A stretch of 64,000 bases of DNA, from positions 1 to 64,000 of the forward strand of contig NZMW01000012.1 in NCBI GenBank assembly GCA_002694685.1, in the 5' to 3' direction. Shown piece after piece: positions 26,563 to 36,368 of this stretch; the stretch's first letter is position 1; each line of letters opens with the position of its first letter. This stretch comes from Balneola sp. (GTDB taxonomy: Bacteria; Bacteroidota; Rhodothermia; Balneolales; Balneolaceae). A program made the position numbers and the translations under genes. The notes under the pieces are model-generated. The model worked only from the letters and a program-made list of their open reading frames with translations. It was not told the DNA's origin and did no database searches.

Positions 26563-29295
26563 ATGGCATTAAGCTGGAATGAAATAAAGGATCGGGCACT
26601 GAAATTTTCCAAAGAATGGGAAGATGCTAAGAGTGAGCAATCGGATAAGCAAACCTTTTGGAATGACTTCTTTGATGTGTTTGGCATCAGCCGCAGGAGA
26701 GTAGCTACTTTCGAACAACAGGTGGAAAAGCTTGATAAAAATAAAGGTTTTATTGATTTATTCTGGCCCGGACAATTAGTGGCGGAACATAAATCTTTGG
26801 GGAAAAGTCTGGATAAAGCTTTTAAACAGGCCGTTGACTATACTTTTGGCTTAAGCGAACATGAAGTCCCCCGCTACATTATCACCTCTGATTTCCAGCA
26901 TTTTAAGTTTTATGATTTAGAAGAAGGCGATGAACAGGAATTTGAGCTCAAGGATTTCCATAAATACATCAAGCTGTTCGGGTTTATAGCAGGTTATCAA
27001 AAACGGGAGTTTAAAGAGCAGGACCCTGTAAACATTGAAGCTGCTGAACTCATGGGTAAGCTTCATGATGAGTTGCAAGAAAGTGGATACACCGGACATA
27101 ATCTTGAAATGTATTTGGTACGACTTCTTTTCTGTTTGTTTGCAGATGACACAGGAATTTTTGAACGTGACATATTTAAAGAATATATAGAGCTTAAAAC
27201 CAAAGAGGATGGCTCTGACCTTGGCAGTGCTCTCGCCCAGTTTTTCCAGGTACTGAATGAGCCGAAAGAAAGCCGGCTAAAAACTCTGGATGAACAGTTG
27301 AGGGCTTTTCCTTACGTAAATGGCAAATTGTTTGAAGAGGCCATTCCGATTGCTGCTTTTAATTCTGAAATGAGAAACATTATTCTGGAATGTAGTGGTC
27401 TTAACTGGGGAAAAATATCTCCGGCCATTTTTGGCTCATTGTTTCAGTCGGTTATGGACCCGGAACAGAGGAGAAACCTTGGAGCGCATTACACTTCTGA
27501 GAAAAATATCCAAAAGCTTATCAATCCCCTTTTCCTCGATGAACTGAAAGAAGAATTTGAGAAGGTAAAAGGAAACTCCAAAAAGCTTAAGGAGTTTCAT
27601 AAGAAACTAGCCGAGCTTACATTTTTAGATCCCGCTTGTGGATGTGGAAATTTTTTAGTGATTACTTACAGGGAGCTGCGCCTGCTGGAACTGGAAGTAT
27701 TAAAGGCATTATATAAGAACCAACAGGTTACAGCGATTGAGGCTATTGTAAATGTAGATGTGGACCAGTTTTATGGAATTGAATATGATGAATGGCCAGC
27801 CCGAATTGCCGAAGTAGCTTTATGGCTTATGGACCATCAAATGAACTTGGCTGTTTCTGAAGCTTTTGGTTTATACTATGCCCGACTTCCATTAAAAAAA
27901 TCTGCTACTATTGTATATGGAAATGCGTTGCGAATAAAGTGGGAAGATGTGATACCACAAGAGAAACTAAATTTTATTTTAGGTAATCCTCCATTTAGTG
28001 GTCACCATTACCAAAGTGAAGAACAAAAGGAGGATATGGATTTAGTTTTTAGAGGTAAGAAGGGTATAAAAGTTTTAGATTATGTCTCCTGTTGGTACAT
28101 GAAAACAGCACATTATTTAGAAGGTAAAAAGAATAAAAAAATTGTTGCAGCCTTTGTCTCTACAAATTCGATTGTACAAGGAGAACAAGTGGCATTGTTA
28201 TGGTCTGATCTTATTAAAAAGTATAATATAAAAATTCATTTTGCCCATCAGACTTTTAAATGGAGAAATGCAGCTAAAGGTGTAGCTGGAGTTCATGTGG
28301 TAATTGTTGGTTTTTCCAATTATGATGTCTCAACTAAAACTTTGTATGAATACAATGAGATTGATGGTGATCCTCTTTCCCGGAAAGTGAAAAACATAAA
28401 CCCTTATTTGATTGAAGGGCCGGACCTAATAATCTCTAATATGAGCAACCCAATTTGTGATGTACCAAGAATGATTTGGGGAAATAAACCAACGGATGGA
28501 GGTCATTTACTATTTTCCGATAAAAAAGAAAGAGATGAATTTTTACAGGTTGAACCCGCAGCTGAGCCATGGGTTCGCCCTTATATAAGTGGCCGTGACT
28601 TTCTTAATAATCATTATCGATATTGTCTGTGGTTGAAAGATATTAGTCCGTCTGAATTGAGAAAACTCCCACACGTATTAAAAAGAGTTAAAGCTGTAAA
28701 ACAAAGTCGGTTAAGTAGTAAAGCAGCCATTACAAGGAAAAAAGCGCAAACCCCAACACTTTTTGTCCAAATAGCTCAACCCGATACCAAGTATGTTGCA
28801 ATTCCTGAAGTTTCTTCAGAGAATAGAATTTATATACCTATGGCTTATATGCCCTCTAAGGTTATTGCAAGTAATAAAATTCAAATGGTTCCAAATGCAA
28901 GTTCATATGTGTTTGGAGTATTGACTTCTTTAATGCACATGGTATGGACAAAATCAGTTTGTGGGCGATTAGAATCACGAATTAGTTATTCAAACACTAT
29001 TGTCTACAATAATTTCCCCTGGCCTAGAGAACCCAGTACAAAAAATAAGAAGTTGGTAGAGAAGCGGGCACAAAAGGTAATAGACATTAGGGCGGAATTT
29101 AAAGACAGTAGTTTGGCAGATTTATACGACCCGTTAACTATGCCACCAAAATTGGTAAAAGCCCACCAAAAACTAGATAAAGCGGTAGATCTTTGCTACC
29201 GCCCACAACCCTTCACCACTGAAACCAATCGGATTGAGTTTCTCTTTGAACTGTATAAGGAATATACGGAGCCTTTATTGAATGGGAAGAAATAG
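26563..29295 (+). CDS. MmeI-like type IIG restriction-modification protein
   Basis: The 910-residue single polypeptide has the MmeI-family order. The N-terminal nuclease site D-x9-E-x-K is seen as D65, E75 and K77 (IDLFWPGQLVAEHK). A helical connector follows, then an N6-adenine methyltransferase with motif I FLDPACGCGNFL (about 354-365) and motif IV NPPFSG (about 475-480), then a target-recognition region (about 610-800) and a C-terminal domain. It would methylate one strand of an asymmetric target and cut at a distance. It starts the plus-strand defence run of the island, 130 bases from the recombinase start. Confidence 0.85.
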   Translation: MALSWNEIKDRALKFSKEWEDAKSEQSDKQTFWNDFFDVFGISRRRVATFEQQVEKLDKNKGFIDLFWPGQLVAEHKSLGKSLDKAFKQAVDYTFGLSEHEVPRYIITSDFQHFKFYDLEEGDEQEFELKDFHKYIKLFGFIAGYQKREFKEQDPVNIEAAELMGKLHDELQESGYTGHNLEMYLVRLLFCLFADDTGIFERDIFKEYIELKTKEDGSDLGSALAQFFQVLNEPKESRLKTLDEQLRAFPYVNGKLFEEAIPIAAFNSEMRNIILECSGLNWGKISPAIFGSLFQSVMDPEQRRNLGAHYTSEKNIQKLINPLFLDELKEEFEKVKGNSKKLKEFHKKLAELTFLDPACGCGNFLVITYRELRLLELEVLKALYKNQQVTAIEAIVNVDVDQFYGIEYDEWPARIAEVALWLMDHQMNLAVSEAFGLYYARLPLKKSATIVYGNALRIKWEDVIPQEKLNFILGNPPFSGHHYQSEEQKEDMDLVFRGKKGIKVLDYVSCWYMKTAHYLEGKKNKKIVAAFVSTNSIVQGEQVALLWSDLIKKYNIKIHFAHQTFKWRNAAKGVAGVHVVIVGFSNYDVSTKTLYEYNEIDGDPLSRKVKNINPYLIEGPDLIISNMSNPICDVPRMIWGNKPTDGGHLLFSDKKERDEFLQVEPAAEPWVRPYISGRDFLNNHYRYCLWLKDISPSELRKLPHVLKRVKAVKQSRLSSKAAITRKKAQTPTLFVQIAQPDTKYVAIPEVSSENRIYIPMAYMPSKVIASNKIQMVPNASSYVFGVLTSLMHMVWTKSVCGRLESRISYSNTIVYNNFPWPREPSTKNKKLVEKRAQKVIDIRAEFKDSSLADLYDPLTMPPKLVKAHQKLDKAVDLCYRPQPFTTETNRIEFLFELYKEYTEPLLNGKK

Positions 29296-29327
29296 TCTTA
29301 TAAATATCTTGAATAAATCGACCAATA

Positions 29328-31103
29328 ATGGAACAAGATAAATTCATTCAATTTTATATTAAAAATGCAAAACAAATTGGGTGGTTTCTTGGTGCTGGTG
29401 CATCTAGATCAGCTAATATGCCATCGGCTACCGATATAATTTGGGATTTGAAAAGGCAATATTATTGCCTCAAAGAAAAAAGAGATATCACAGATAATGA
29501 TTTAAGTAATAAAAGTGTGAAGGAGACTATACAAAATTACTTTAATTCTACAGGCGCTCCAGAATTATGGTCTGAGAATGAATACAGCTATTATTTTAAT
29601 TTGGTTCTTGGAAATGATAAGGAAATGCATCAAAGTTATCTGCAAGAAAAGTTGCATGAATCCAATATTTCACTCACTTCTGGCTCTAAAATACTTGCAT
29701 CTCTTATGGGACAGAATCTTGCAAGAATAGTTTATACAACTAATTTTGACCATGTTTTAGAAAATGCATTTTCATTCATAAATGAAAGAAGTCTACACGC
29801 TTTTAATTTAGAAGGTTCACATGCAGTTTTGAATGCATTAGTTAATGAAGAATATCCAATTTATGCCAAAATGCATGGCGACTTTAAATATACAAGTTTA
29901 AAAAACCTGCCTGACCAGTTAATAGAGAATGATCAAGAAATTGAGAAAAGCTTTATATCTGCATGTACTAGATTTGGCATGGTAGTATGTGGATATAGTG
30001 GACGAGATCAAAACGTGATGAACGCTTTTAATAAAGTTTTAGAAGAAACCAATCCTTTTCCAAAAGGAATTTATTGGACAAAACCAATTAATGGAAATTT
30101 GTTTTCAGGTGTTGAAACATTTTTAGAAAAAGCAAAAAAGAAAGGTGTCAATGCTCAAATAGTTGAAATTGAAACATTTGATTCGCTGTTGAGTCGAATT
30201 TGGAAGATTGTTGAAAATAAACCAAGTGAACATCACAGAAAAATACGTAAATCAATTTCTTCTAAACCAAATATTTCCAAATTTGATAATGGAAACTCCT
30301 ATCCATTGATTAGAACAAATTTATTTCCTATCAAATCACTTCCCAATCAAAGCGATTTGATTACTACGAATATAAAAATTTCAGTATCTGATTTTAGTCG
30401 CCGTTTAAGAGAAAAAAGCTCAGGAGCAATACTTACACATATAAACGAAAATGAGTTCTTAGCTTGGGGATCTAAGGAGGATTATTTTAAAATAATACCT
30501 GAGAAAGAAATAGCTTCCATAAAAAAAGAAAAGCTTGATAATTATTTAAATGATCTTTCAAAAAATTCACTTATAAAATCTTTTATTACAAGGGCTCTCA
30601 TTTATTCTTTATTAAACAATAAGCCTTTGGTATTAAAGCGTAGATTTGGAGATTACTATGCTGTAATTAGTAAAAAAAGCGATGGTTTTGAGGGAATAGA
30701 GTCAATACTTAGAAATTCCTTAAAGAGCTATAACTTTGAACAAAGAAAACACATACCTCCAAAACATATCGTTAAAAGAATCGCAAGAGGTATATTTTAT
30801 ATGGAATCAATTGAACTTTCACTGGAGTATTTTGATGAAATGTGTTGGTTGGCAATAAGACCTGATGTCTGGATTGAACCAAGTTCTAAGAGAAAAGACG
30901 TTACTGATTTTATTAGAAATATGAAGAAAAATAGATATAATAGCGTTCAAAATAGCTTGATTGATGCTTGGAAAAAAGTATTATTAGGTAATAACGATAC
31001 TGTCATTTTAAAATCATTTAATGATGAAGAGGAAATAAGCTGTAACCCTGAATTTGAAATTGTGACAACGACTGCCTATAGCAAAAGAATCAAAAATGCG
31101 TGA
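29328..31103 (+). CDS. SIR2-APAZ effector of a SPARSA defence system
   Basis: The 591-residue protein has an N-terminal SIR2 NADase domain: GAGAS at residues 22-26, TTNFDHVLE near 136-144, and KMHGDF near 187. The C-terminal half (about 300-591) is the size and position of the APAZ domain that pairs with short Argonautes. In characterised SPARSA systems (for example from Geobacter sulfurreducens) guide-directed recognition of invading DNA by the Argonaute activates SIR2 to deplete NAD and abort infection. The gene overlaps the Argonaute gene by eight bases. It ends in TGA, so this pair uses the standard code. Confidence 0.88.
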   Translation: MEQDKFIQFYIKNAKQIGWFLGAGASRSANMPSATDIIWDLKRQYYCLKEKRDITDNDLSNKSVKETIQNYFNSTGAPELWSENEYSYYFNLVLGNDKEMHQSYLQEKLHESNISLTSGSKILASLMGQNLARIVYTTNFDHVLENAFSFINERSLHAFNLEGSHAVLNALVNEEYPIYAKMHGDFKYTSLKNLPDQLIENDQEIEKSFISACTRFGMVVCGYSGRDQNVMNAFNKVLEETNPFPKGIYWTKPINGNLFSGVETFLEKAKKKGVNAQIVEIETFDSLLSRIWKIVENKPSEHHRKIRKSISSKPNISKFDNGNSYPLIRTNLFPIKSLPNQSDLITTNIKISVSDFSRRLREKSSGAILTHINENEFLAWGSKEDYFKIIPEKEIASIKKEKLDNYLNDLSKNSLIKSFITRALIYSLLNNKPLVLKRRFGDYYAVISKKSDGFEGIESILRNSLKSYNFEQRKHIPPKHIVKRIARGIFYMESIELSLEYFDEMCWLAIRPDVWIEPSSKRKDVTDFIRNMKKNRYNSVQNSLIDAWKKVLLGNNDTVILKSFNDEEEISCNPEFEIVTTTAYSKRIKNA

Positions 31104-32493
31104 ATTATCAACATTATCTGGCCACAAAAGAATTAATGAGCCTAGCTTAATATTTGCAAATAACAAGAGAGACATTCATCCTTTAAGAGGGTTATGTGAG
31201 CATGGACCATTTAGTAAATCGTTAAATTACCTGCAAGATATTCAGGTAGCGATTATTTCTCCTTTCAAAAGCAATTTTAAATTGATCAATTTAATTGGCG
31301 AGTTAAATAAATCCGCCAGTCCAAAAATTGCTCCTGATTACTATCCAGAATATCCTGGCTTTGAAAACTTATTTGAGACTAAACTTTTAACTCCTAAGTC
31401 AGACCTTACAATTGAATTACCACAGGAAGCTAATCAATTTGCTCAATCGGGTGATTACAAGACCATTACAAAATATTTATTACACGCAATATCAAAATTA
31501 GTAGCCCATAAATCTAGTATTAGTGTCGTATTTATATACTTGCCTTCCAGTTGGGAAAAATGCTTTACTGACGAGAACTTTGATCTTCATGATCAATTAA
31601 AAGCCAAAGCCGCACCTCTAGGTATTCCTATACAAATAATTAATGACAATTCAATTCAAACAAAATGTAGAGCAAATGTAATGTGGGGATTAAGTGTAGC
31701 CATTTATTCCAAAGCGGGAGGAGTTCCTTGGAAAGTCGAGGCCTTAAATGAAGACCATGCCTATATTGGTCTAAGCTATGCAATGAAAACCAGTAAAGAA
31801 GATGGCACTCAATACACTACATGTTGTAGTCAAGTATATGATCCCGAGGGTACTGGATTTGAATTCATAGCATTTGATACTCATGAGTTCACTCAAGATA
31901 GACAGAGAAACCCTTATCTTACTTACAATGAAATGCATGCGGTCATGTCTCAAAGTCTAAAAATTTACCAAGATAATCATGGTGGGAATATACCTAACAA
32001 AATAACAGTCCATAAAACTACACCTTTTACAGATCAGGAAATCGAAGGTTGTTATGATGCTTTTGGTCAAAATACTGAAGTTGAATTGTTACAAATAGTA
32101 AGACATCCTAAAATAAAAGGAGTGCGCTTTGACAATAAAAAGGCTGCAAATTATCCTTGTAAGCGAGGTAGTTATTTCCCAATAAGCAAAAATGAATGCT
32201 TGTTATGGATACAAGGTACTCTCGAAGGAATTACTAAAAGTGGAAAAGAGCTTTTTAAAGAAGGGGGACTAAAACCCATGCCTAAACCAGTTTTATTAAG
32301 AAGATTCTCAGGGGACGGAGGTTGGCATGAAACATGCTCAAGTATAGTAGGTTTGAGCAAAATGGATTGGAACAATAATACGATTTATAAATCAATGCCT
32401 GTTACTATTGTTTATTCAAAATTATTTGCATCTGTTGTTAAGAATGTTCCAGATATCAATAAAAGAATTTATGATTATAGATTTTTTATGTAA
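31096..32493 (+). CDS. Short prokaryotic Argonaute (MID-PIWI)
   Basis: The 465-residue length matches short pAgos, which lack N and PAZ domains. A MID-like region (about 150-215, with IPIQIINDNSIQTKCRANVMWGLSVAIYSKAGGVPW) leads into a PIWI fold (about 215-465) with VHKTTPF-like and (F/Y)-x-x-FDTHEF segments. A complete DEDX catalytic tetrad is not apparent, as expected of catalytically inactive short pAgos. It would load a small guide and recruit the SIR2-APAZ partner, to which it is translationally coupled. A terminator follows at 32551. Confidence 0.85.
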   Translation: MRELSTLSGHKRINEPSLIFANNKRDIHPLRGLCEHGPFSKSLNYLQDIQVAIISPFKSNFKLINLIGELNKSASPKIAPDYYPEYPGFENLFETKLLTPKSDLTIELPQEANQFAQSGDYKTITKYLLHAISKLVAHKSSISVVFIYLPSSWEKCFTDENFDLHDQLKAKAAPLGIPIQIINDNSIQTKCRANVMWGLSVAIYSKAGGVPWKVEALNEDHAYIGLSYAMKTSKEDGTQYTTCCSQVYDPEGTGFEFIAFDTHEFTQDRQRNPYLTYNEMHAVMSQSLKIYQDNHGGNIPNKITVHKTTPFTDQEIEGCYDAFGQNTEVELLQIVRHPKIKGVRFDNKKAANYPCKRGSYFPISKNECLLWIQGTLEGITKSGKELFKEGGLKPMPKPVLLRRFSGDGGWHETCSSIVGLSKMDWNNNTIYKSMPVTIVYSKLFASVVKNVPDINKRIYDYRFFM

Positions 32494-32550
32494 GCATATT
32501 ATTAGACTCCATAAAAAATGGACTGATTAAAATTACACTCCCAAAATTAA

Positions 32551-32583
32551 CCTAAAAAGAGAAGCATAAGCTTCCCTTTTAGG
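32551..32583. terminator. Bidirectional terminator
   Basis: CCTAAAAAGAGAAGC pairs with GCTTCCCTTTTAGG around an ATAA loop. It separates the plus-strand SPARSA genes from the minus-strand phage-like genes. Confidence 0.75.
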
Positions 32584-32584
32584 C

Positions 32585-33100
32585 TCAGGAAGCCCCATTC
32601 ATTTCCGCAGCATACTCCTCCGGCTCTTTATAATTCTCCCGCTCTACTACTCGGGTATAATCACCAGATGCTTTAAGGTCGTAGAAGACGACCTTGTTAT
32701 TTTTCTTCCGGGGAAGGATGGTTTCGATGTTGGCAAATGTTTTGCCGTGCTCCTCGGATTCGTTATGACTGATAAACAGCGTGGCATTCAGACCTATGAA
32801 GGCCTCCATGTCTACTCCGCTTTCCAACTCATCTCCAGAGAACTTAGAACCGCGCCATCTTTCGAGGTCCTTGCGAAGATTGGACTTCTCGTTGAGAGAC
32901 CACGTATATCGTTTGGTAACGATGAAGTGCTTTCCCTCGGAGTCGGTGTCCTCCAGTTCGAAGACGAGAGACAATTTGTGTTTTGGTCCCCAAGGAGTGT
33001 CCAGCTCGCCTAGATCTACCACATCCACAAGGAGGGCATCCAAAAGGCCGTCGGGCGCAAGGGGGTATTCGATTTTTTCTTCTTTTATAATTAGTGCCAT
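32585..33100 (-). CDS. Phage-type DNA-binding/recombination accessory protein (DUF669-like)
   Basis: The 171-residue protein is beta-rich and acidic at the end and resembles the small proteins that accompany YqaJ nucleases in phage recombination modules, perhaps a single-strand DNA-binding protein; this is from size, context and the pattern VFELEDTDSEGKHFIVTKRYTWSLNEKS-like region. Three Trp are TGG. It stops at TGA, but two codons later comes TAA, so under TGA=Trp it would only gain Trp-Ala. It lies 11 bases downstream of the nuclease gene. Confidence 0.6.
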   Translation of the reverse strand: MALIIKEEKIEYPLAPDGLLDALLVDVVDLGELDTPWGPKHKLSLVFELEDTDSEGKHFIVTKRYTWSLNEKSNLRKDLERWRGSKFSGDELESGVDMEAFIGLNATLFISHNESEEHGKTFANIETILPRKKNNKVVFYDLKASGDYTRVVERENYKEPEEYAAEMNGAS

Positions 33101-33111
33101 GATTATTGGGT

Positions 33112-34047
33112 TTAAGTGTTAATGGTAAAACGTCGGGTTGTGGTTTCCTTTAGAAACTCCTTGTAGAGCTGCGGGTGCTCTTTCTTGAAAGTTGTGGTAT
33201 TGAACCGGCGTTGGGTAGAGTTCTTCCAGCTTAAGAGCCTCCGGCCAGCTAATGTCATATGCTCCGCATTGCCCAGTTCTTCTTTGAGCAAATGCTCAAG
33301 GGATTCCTTATGGGTTTTATACTCATTCAGGCGGTCTCTTACTTTCTGGAGCTGCTGGAAGTAGGCATAGAGCTTAGGGTTGGCCTCTACGGTTTCTCCT
33401 TCTTTCGCGTCCGGGTAGAGTATGAGCAGATCTTCATCCGTCATTGCATCCGGTGGTACATCTGCAATCACATGATCTTCCCACCATTCAATCACCTTTT
33501 GGGTGTTGATGGCGATCAGCTCTTCGTTGCGTTCGATGTATATCGGGTCGTGAAAGTAGCCGGTGTCCCTTTCTAGAATCATTAAATATCCATAGGAGTA
33601 GCCTGTCAGCATGAGGTAATGCATCAGCTGAAAATGCCAGCTAATAGGGTACTCGTTAGGCTCATTGCGTAAACGGAACGAATTTGTAGTCTTGATTTCG
33701 AGCACACCTGGCCCCGGATGCTTGTCGGAGCTTACGATCTGCCGGTCGATATTACCCCTCAGAAATGGATATTCCGGATGCTCATAGGGCTCAGAAATGT
33801 TGCGGACTTTCAGCCCGGTTATTTCGGTGAATTTTTCCGCGCAGACGGGCTCTAGTATATGCCCCATCTCTGTGATGGGCGTGGAGCCTTGAGGCTCTCT
33901 ACGACCGGTTTTCAGCAGCCAGAGTTGAAAGGGTGTCTGGTAGGGAGACTTACCAAGTGCTGCTGCAACTTCGCTTCCGCCCAGGTATTCTTGTCGGGCA
34001 TCTACCCACTCTTGGGTGGGAATGTTATCTAATAGTTTCATAGACAT
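33112..34047 (-). CDS. YqaJ-like viral recombinase/exonuclease
   Basis: ATG 34047 is preferred (311 residues) because a longer frame would overlap the upstream terminator. The motif order fits YqaJ/lambda-exonuclease-type nucleases: GGSEVAAALGKSPYQTPFQLW (about 22-42), a Glu in EMGHILEPV, NIDR, then the catalytic LEIKTT (about 117-122) and a Gln in the following helix. It would resect double-strand ends to feed an annealase during phage or plasmid recombination. No annealase is recognised beside it apart from the small protein downstream. Confidence 0.85.
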   Translation of the reverse strand: MSMKLLDNIPTQEWVDARQEYLGGSEVAAALGKSPYQTPFQLWLLKTGRREPQGSTPITEMGHILEPVCAEKFTEITGLKVRNISEPYEHPEYPFLRGNIDRQIVSSDKHPGPGVLEIKTTNSFRLRNEPNEYPISWHFQLMHYLMLTGYSYGYLMILERDTGYFHDPIYIERNEELIAINTQKVIEWWEDHVIADVPPDAMTDEDLLILYPDAKEGETVEANPKLYAYFQQLQKVRDRLNEYKTHKESLEHLLKEELGNAEHMTLAGRRLLSWKNSTQRRFNTTTFKKEHPQLYKEFLKETTTRRFTINT

Positions 34048-34078
34048 AGTATTGGTTGTTTTAAGGGTTGGTAGTAAT

Positions 34079-34108
34079 AAAAAAGCCCACCGGTTATCCG
34101 GCAGGCTT
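34079..34108 (-). terminator. Terminator on the minus strand
   Basis: Read on the minus strand, AAGCCTGCCGG and CCGGTGGGCTT flank an ATAA loop and are followed by T6. It overlaps the end of the small gene at 34094. Confidence 0.7.
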
Positions 34109-34231
34109 GTGGTTTGATTCGTATTGTGGTGGAGGAGGCGGGTCATCCGGATCATCTCCCAAGAGCCAAAGCTTCAGGCCTTGCTTGATGGATTCGGTGA
34201 CGGCTTCTATGAGTTCTGTTTTCGTACTCAT
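34094..34231 (-). CDS. Small protein with a proline run, 45 aa
   Basis: ATG 34231 gives 45 residues: an amphipathic helix (TELIEAVTESIKQGLKLWLLG) followed by DDPDDPPPPPQ. It ends in TAA within a terminator stem. It is a plausible phage-type small gene between the DUF932-like and YqaJ genes, but no family is recognised; a longer start at 34288 is possible. Confidence 0.4.
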   Translation of the reverse strand: MSTKTELIEAVTESIKQGLKLWLLGDDPDDPPPPPQYESNHKPAG

Positions 34232-34291
34232 GGTGCCGGTCCTCGCATTATGATTACTATTATCTTTACGACGAGTTTTGATAGACACATA

Positions 34292-35035
34292 TTAGTTCAG
34301 ATATATATTTTTAGTGAGGGTATGAAGCTTATTATGGCGCTGGATGATCTGATGAACCGGTGAGCTTTTTAAAGCTTCGGTTACACAGTTGTATCCTGCC
34401 CATAAAGTGTCCTCTGTAAATTCCTGGTGAGAGGGTTTCCAGAGTTCTTTAAAAGCAGCTGTTGATTGTGTAGCTGAGAGCACACCTTCACCAGTAAGTC
34501 GACCTATGAACTCGTACTTCTGATCTTGGCTCATGGGACGGCTTTTCATGGCCTGCACGTCTTCCTGTATTTGGTGGAAGTTATGCTGGCTTTTATAGAC
34601 TGCCGTAACAATCTGATCATGGAGATCTTCATGCATGTCGTCCCCTTGGTGCTTCCGCATGACTTTGATATCGCCAGAAAAGACCAGGTTATCACACACC
34701 AAAACGGTGCTTCCGATAACTAGCCCGGCAGACATTGATTTGTCGTAACTATTACGCAGGCCGATAGCGACCTTAAGGTCTTCGTCAGCATTGGGATTGA
34801 TTTTGAGGTAGGTAATGACTCCGAACATCTTTTGCCCATCAGAGCTGAGGGCATAGCTGTCTCCATCAAACCGGTATCCTTTGAGAATATCAGAGGCTAC
34901 GGTATAGACATTAAGGGCAAAATCGTAATGATTAAGCGGAGTATAGGTGTTGGTTTTCTGTGGCTCTGGGATAGTTAAGAGCTGCTCGAGGGAACAGTGT
35001 TTGGAGCCGCATTGGGTGAGTAGTTGATTGGTCAT
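34292..35035 (-). CDS. DUF932/DUF945-like phage-plasmid protein
   Basis: ATG 35035 gives 247 residues. The core region (about 60-130, DGDSYALSSDGQKMFGVITYLKI and VAIGLRNSYDKSMSAGLVIGSTVLVCDNLVF) matches the DUF932 pattern found on plasmids, phages and ICEs. Its biochemical role is unknown; such genes sit in early or replication-linked modules. It lies between two minus-strand terminators, so it is probably transcribed separately. Trp is TGG and the stop TAA. Confidence 0.75.
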   Translation of the reverse strand: MTNQLLTQCGSKHCSLEQLLTIPEPQKTNTYTPLNHYDFALNVYTVASDILKGYRFDGDSYALSSDGQKMFGVITYLKINPNADEDLKVAIGLRNSYDKSMSAGLVIGSTVLVCDNLVFSGDIKVMRKHQGDDMHEDLHDQIVTAVYKSQHNFHQIQEDVQAMKSRPMSQDQKYEFIGRLTGEGVLSATQSTAAFKELWKPSHQEFTEDTLWAGYNCVTEALKSSPVHQIIQRHNKLHTLTKNIYLN

Positions 35036-35082
35036 TGGTCTTGGATTAAGAATTAGTGTTTTGTTAACACTATTCTTATACC

Positions 35083-35111
35083 AAAAAAGGCAGAGCATTT
35101 AGCTCTGCCTC
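35083..35111 (-). terminator. Terminator on the minus strand
   Basis: GGCAGAGC and GCTCTGCC form a perfect stem around ATTTA. On the minus strand it is followed by T6, 30 bases after the stop of the 35140-35448 gene. Confidence 0.85.
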
Positions 35112-35139
35112 CAAACGAATTAAATCATTTGTCATACAT

Positions 35140-35448
35140 TTACCCAACACCTTGTTCACGCTCAAGGAGTTCTAATATAGAACCCAGTTTGCATTTAAAG
35201 ATGATGAGATCATAGTATGGAACTTCTTCAATTTCTCCATTCGGCCAAACTGATTCATCATTTAGATATGTATCTATAGATTTCAGTAGTCTTTCCCCTA
35301 CCATCGGAAGTGAACTGTAATCAGAATTATAAAGCTGAAACCTATTATCATAGGTGTCAGCAAACAAATCTATATACAGTAGTAAATCCTGTATAGAGGG
35401 TAAACTTATGTGGCTTTCAGTTAGAATTGAAATGTTTTTTTGATTCAT
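35140..35448 (-). CDS. Hypothetical protein, 102 aa
   Basis: The reading frame starts at ATG 35448 and ends in TAA just before a strong terminator. The protein is acidic and probably helical, without signal peptide or membrane segment. One Trp is TGG. It looks like a small phage- or plasmid-borne gene of unknown function and could be co-transcribed with the gene at 35586-36227. Confidence 0.5.
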   Translation of the reverse strand: MNQKNISILTESHISLPSIQDLLLYIDLFADTYDNRFQLYNSDYSSLPMVGERLLKSIDTYLNDESVWPNGEIEEVPYYDLIIFKCKLGSILELLEREQGVG

Positions 35449-35585
35449 GTTATGTGATTTTTAGTTTGAAATTAATCAAACTTGCATTTGCAAGTTTGTA
35501 TCCTGCAATGCTAAAACACAATATGAATGCACAAGAATACCTATTTTAGGGTAAAGTTCATAGAGTACATTAGCTAATACCTTGG

Positions 35586-36227
35586 TTATTTTGATAGTTT
35601 ATTACATATGACCTTATTGGTTTCTTCGATATTCTCTGCCAGAATACCCAGCATTCTTCCAAATACATCAATTATAGTATCCATTTGAAGATCTCCATTA
35701 TATTTCTTGATCTGGTCCTTATTTAAACGTCGATTTCTTGTTTGCTCATAATTCTTGAACTCAATTTCTTTGAATAAAAAATGAGACTCCTTCGAACGTA
35801 AAAAATCAGATTTCTTAAAAACTATAATAGACTCTCCAAGATGCACTCTCATATTTCTTCTCACCCTATACAGATGACTTGCATTGAGTGGATCTTTGTA
35901 AAAAGGATCTTCTGATGTTTCTGAGGCAACAAATTCTTTTCCTAATGGAGTATGTTTAAAGTTAACATCCGGGTATTTCTGTTTAACTTCTATTCTTATA
36001 GCATCAATTGCACTTATATATGCAACAATATGAGCACTGCTGTACCAGTTCACAAATTTCAGGTTTTCTTTATCTGGACGAAATGATATTGCCCGCTTAG
36101 CGTGATAGACAGATTCACTAAAGTGATCTGCAACGATACTTAAATTTTTTTGGGCACTCTTAGATATTTCAAAGCTGTTGTCACTCCAAAATCCATTATG
36201 AACATTTTTATAGTGAGCTGGGGTCAT
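35586..36227 (-). CDS. Hypothetical protein, 213 aa
   Basis: The 213-residue protein is soluble and basic at its C-terminus, with no motif I recognise. Helical stretches with many charged residues dominate. Trp codons are TGG, stop TAA. It is divergent from the RadC-like gene at 36369. It belongs to the phage-like part of the island by position only. Confidence 0.5.
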   Translation of the reverse strand: MTPAHYKNVHNGFWSDNSFEISKSAQKNLSIVADHFSESVYHAKRAISFRPDKENLKFVNWYSSAHIVAYISAIDAIRIEVKQKYPDVNFKHTPLGKEFVASETSEDPFYKDPLNASHLYRVRRNMRVHLGESIIVFKKSDFLRSKESHFLFKEIEFKNYEQTRNRRLNKDQIKKYNGDLQMDTIIDVFGRMLGILAENIEETNKVICNKLSK

Positions 36228-36368
36228 TGAGATTGTATTACTATGAATGACGAAATATTATAGAAGCAGAATAAACATTCTATATTTTAGGATATAAATT
36301 AAGCAAATCTGGGTATAAGAACAGTGAAGGCCTTTAAAGGCTCATAAATCTTAACCAACCCTACCAAC

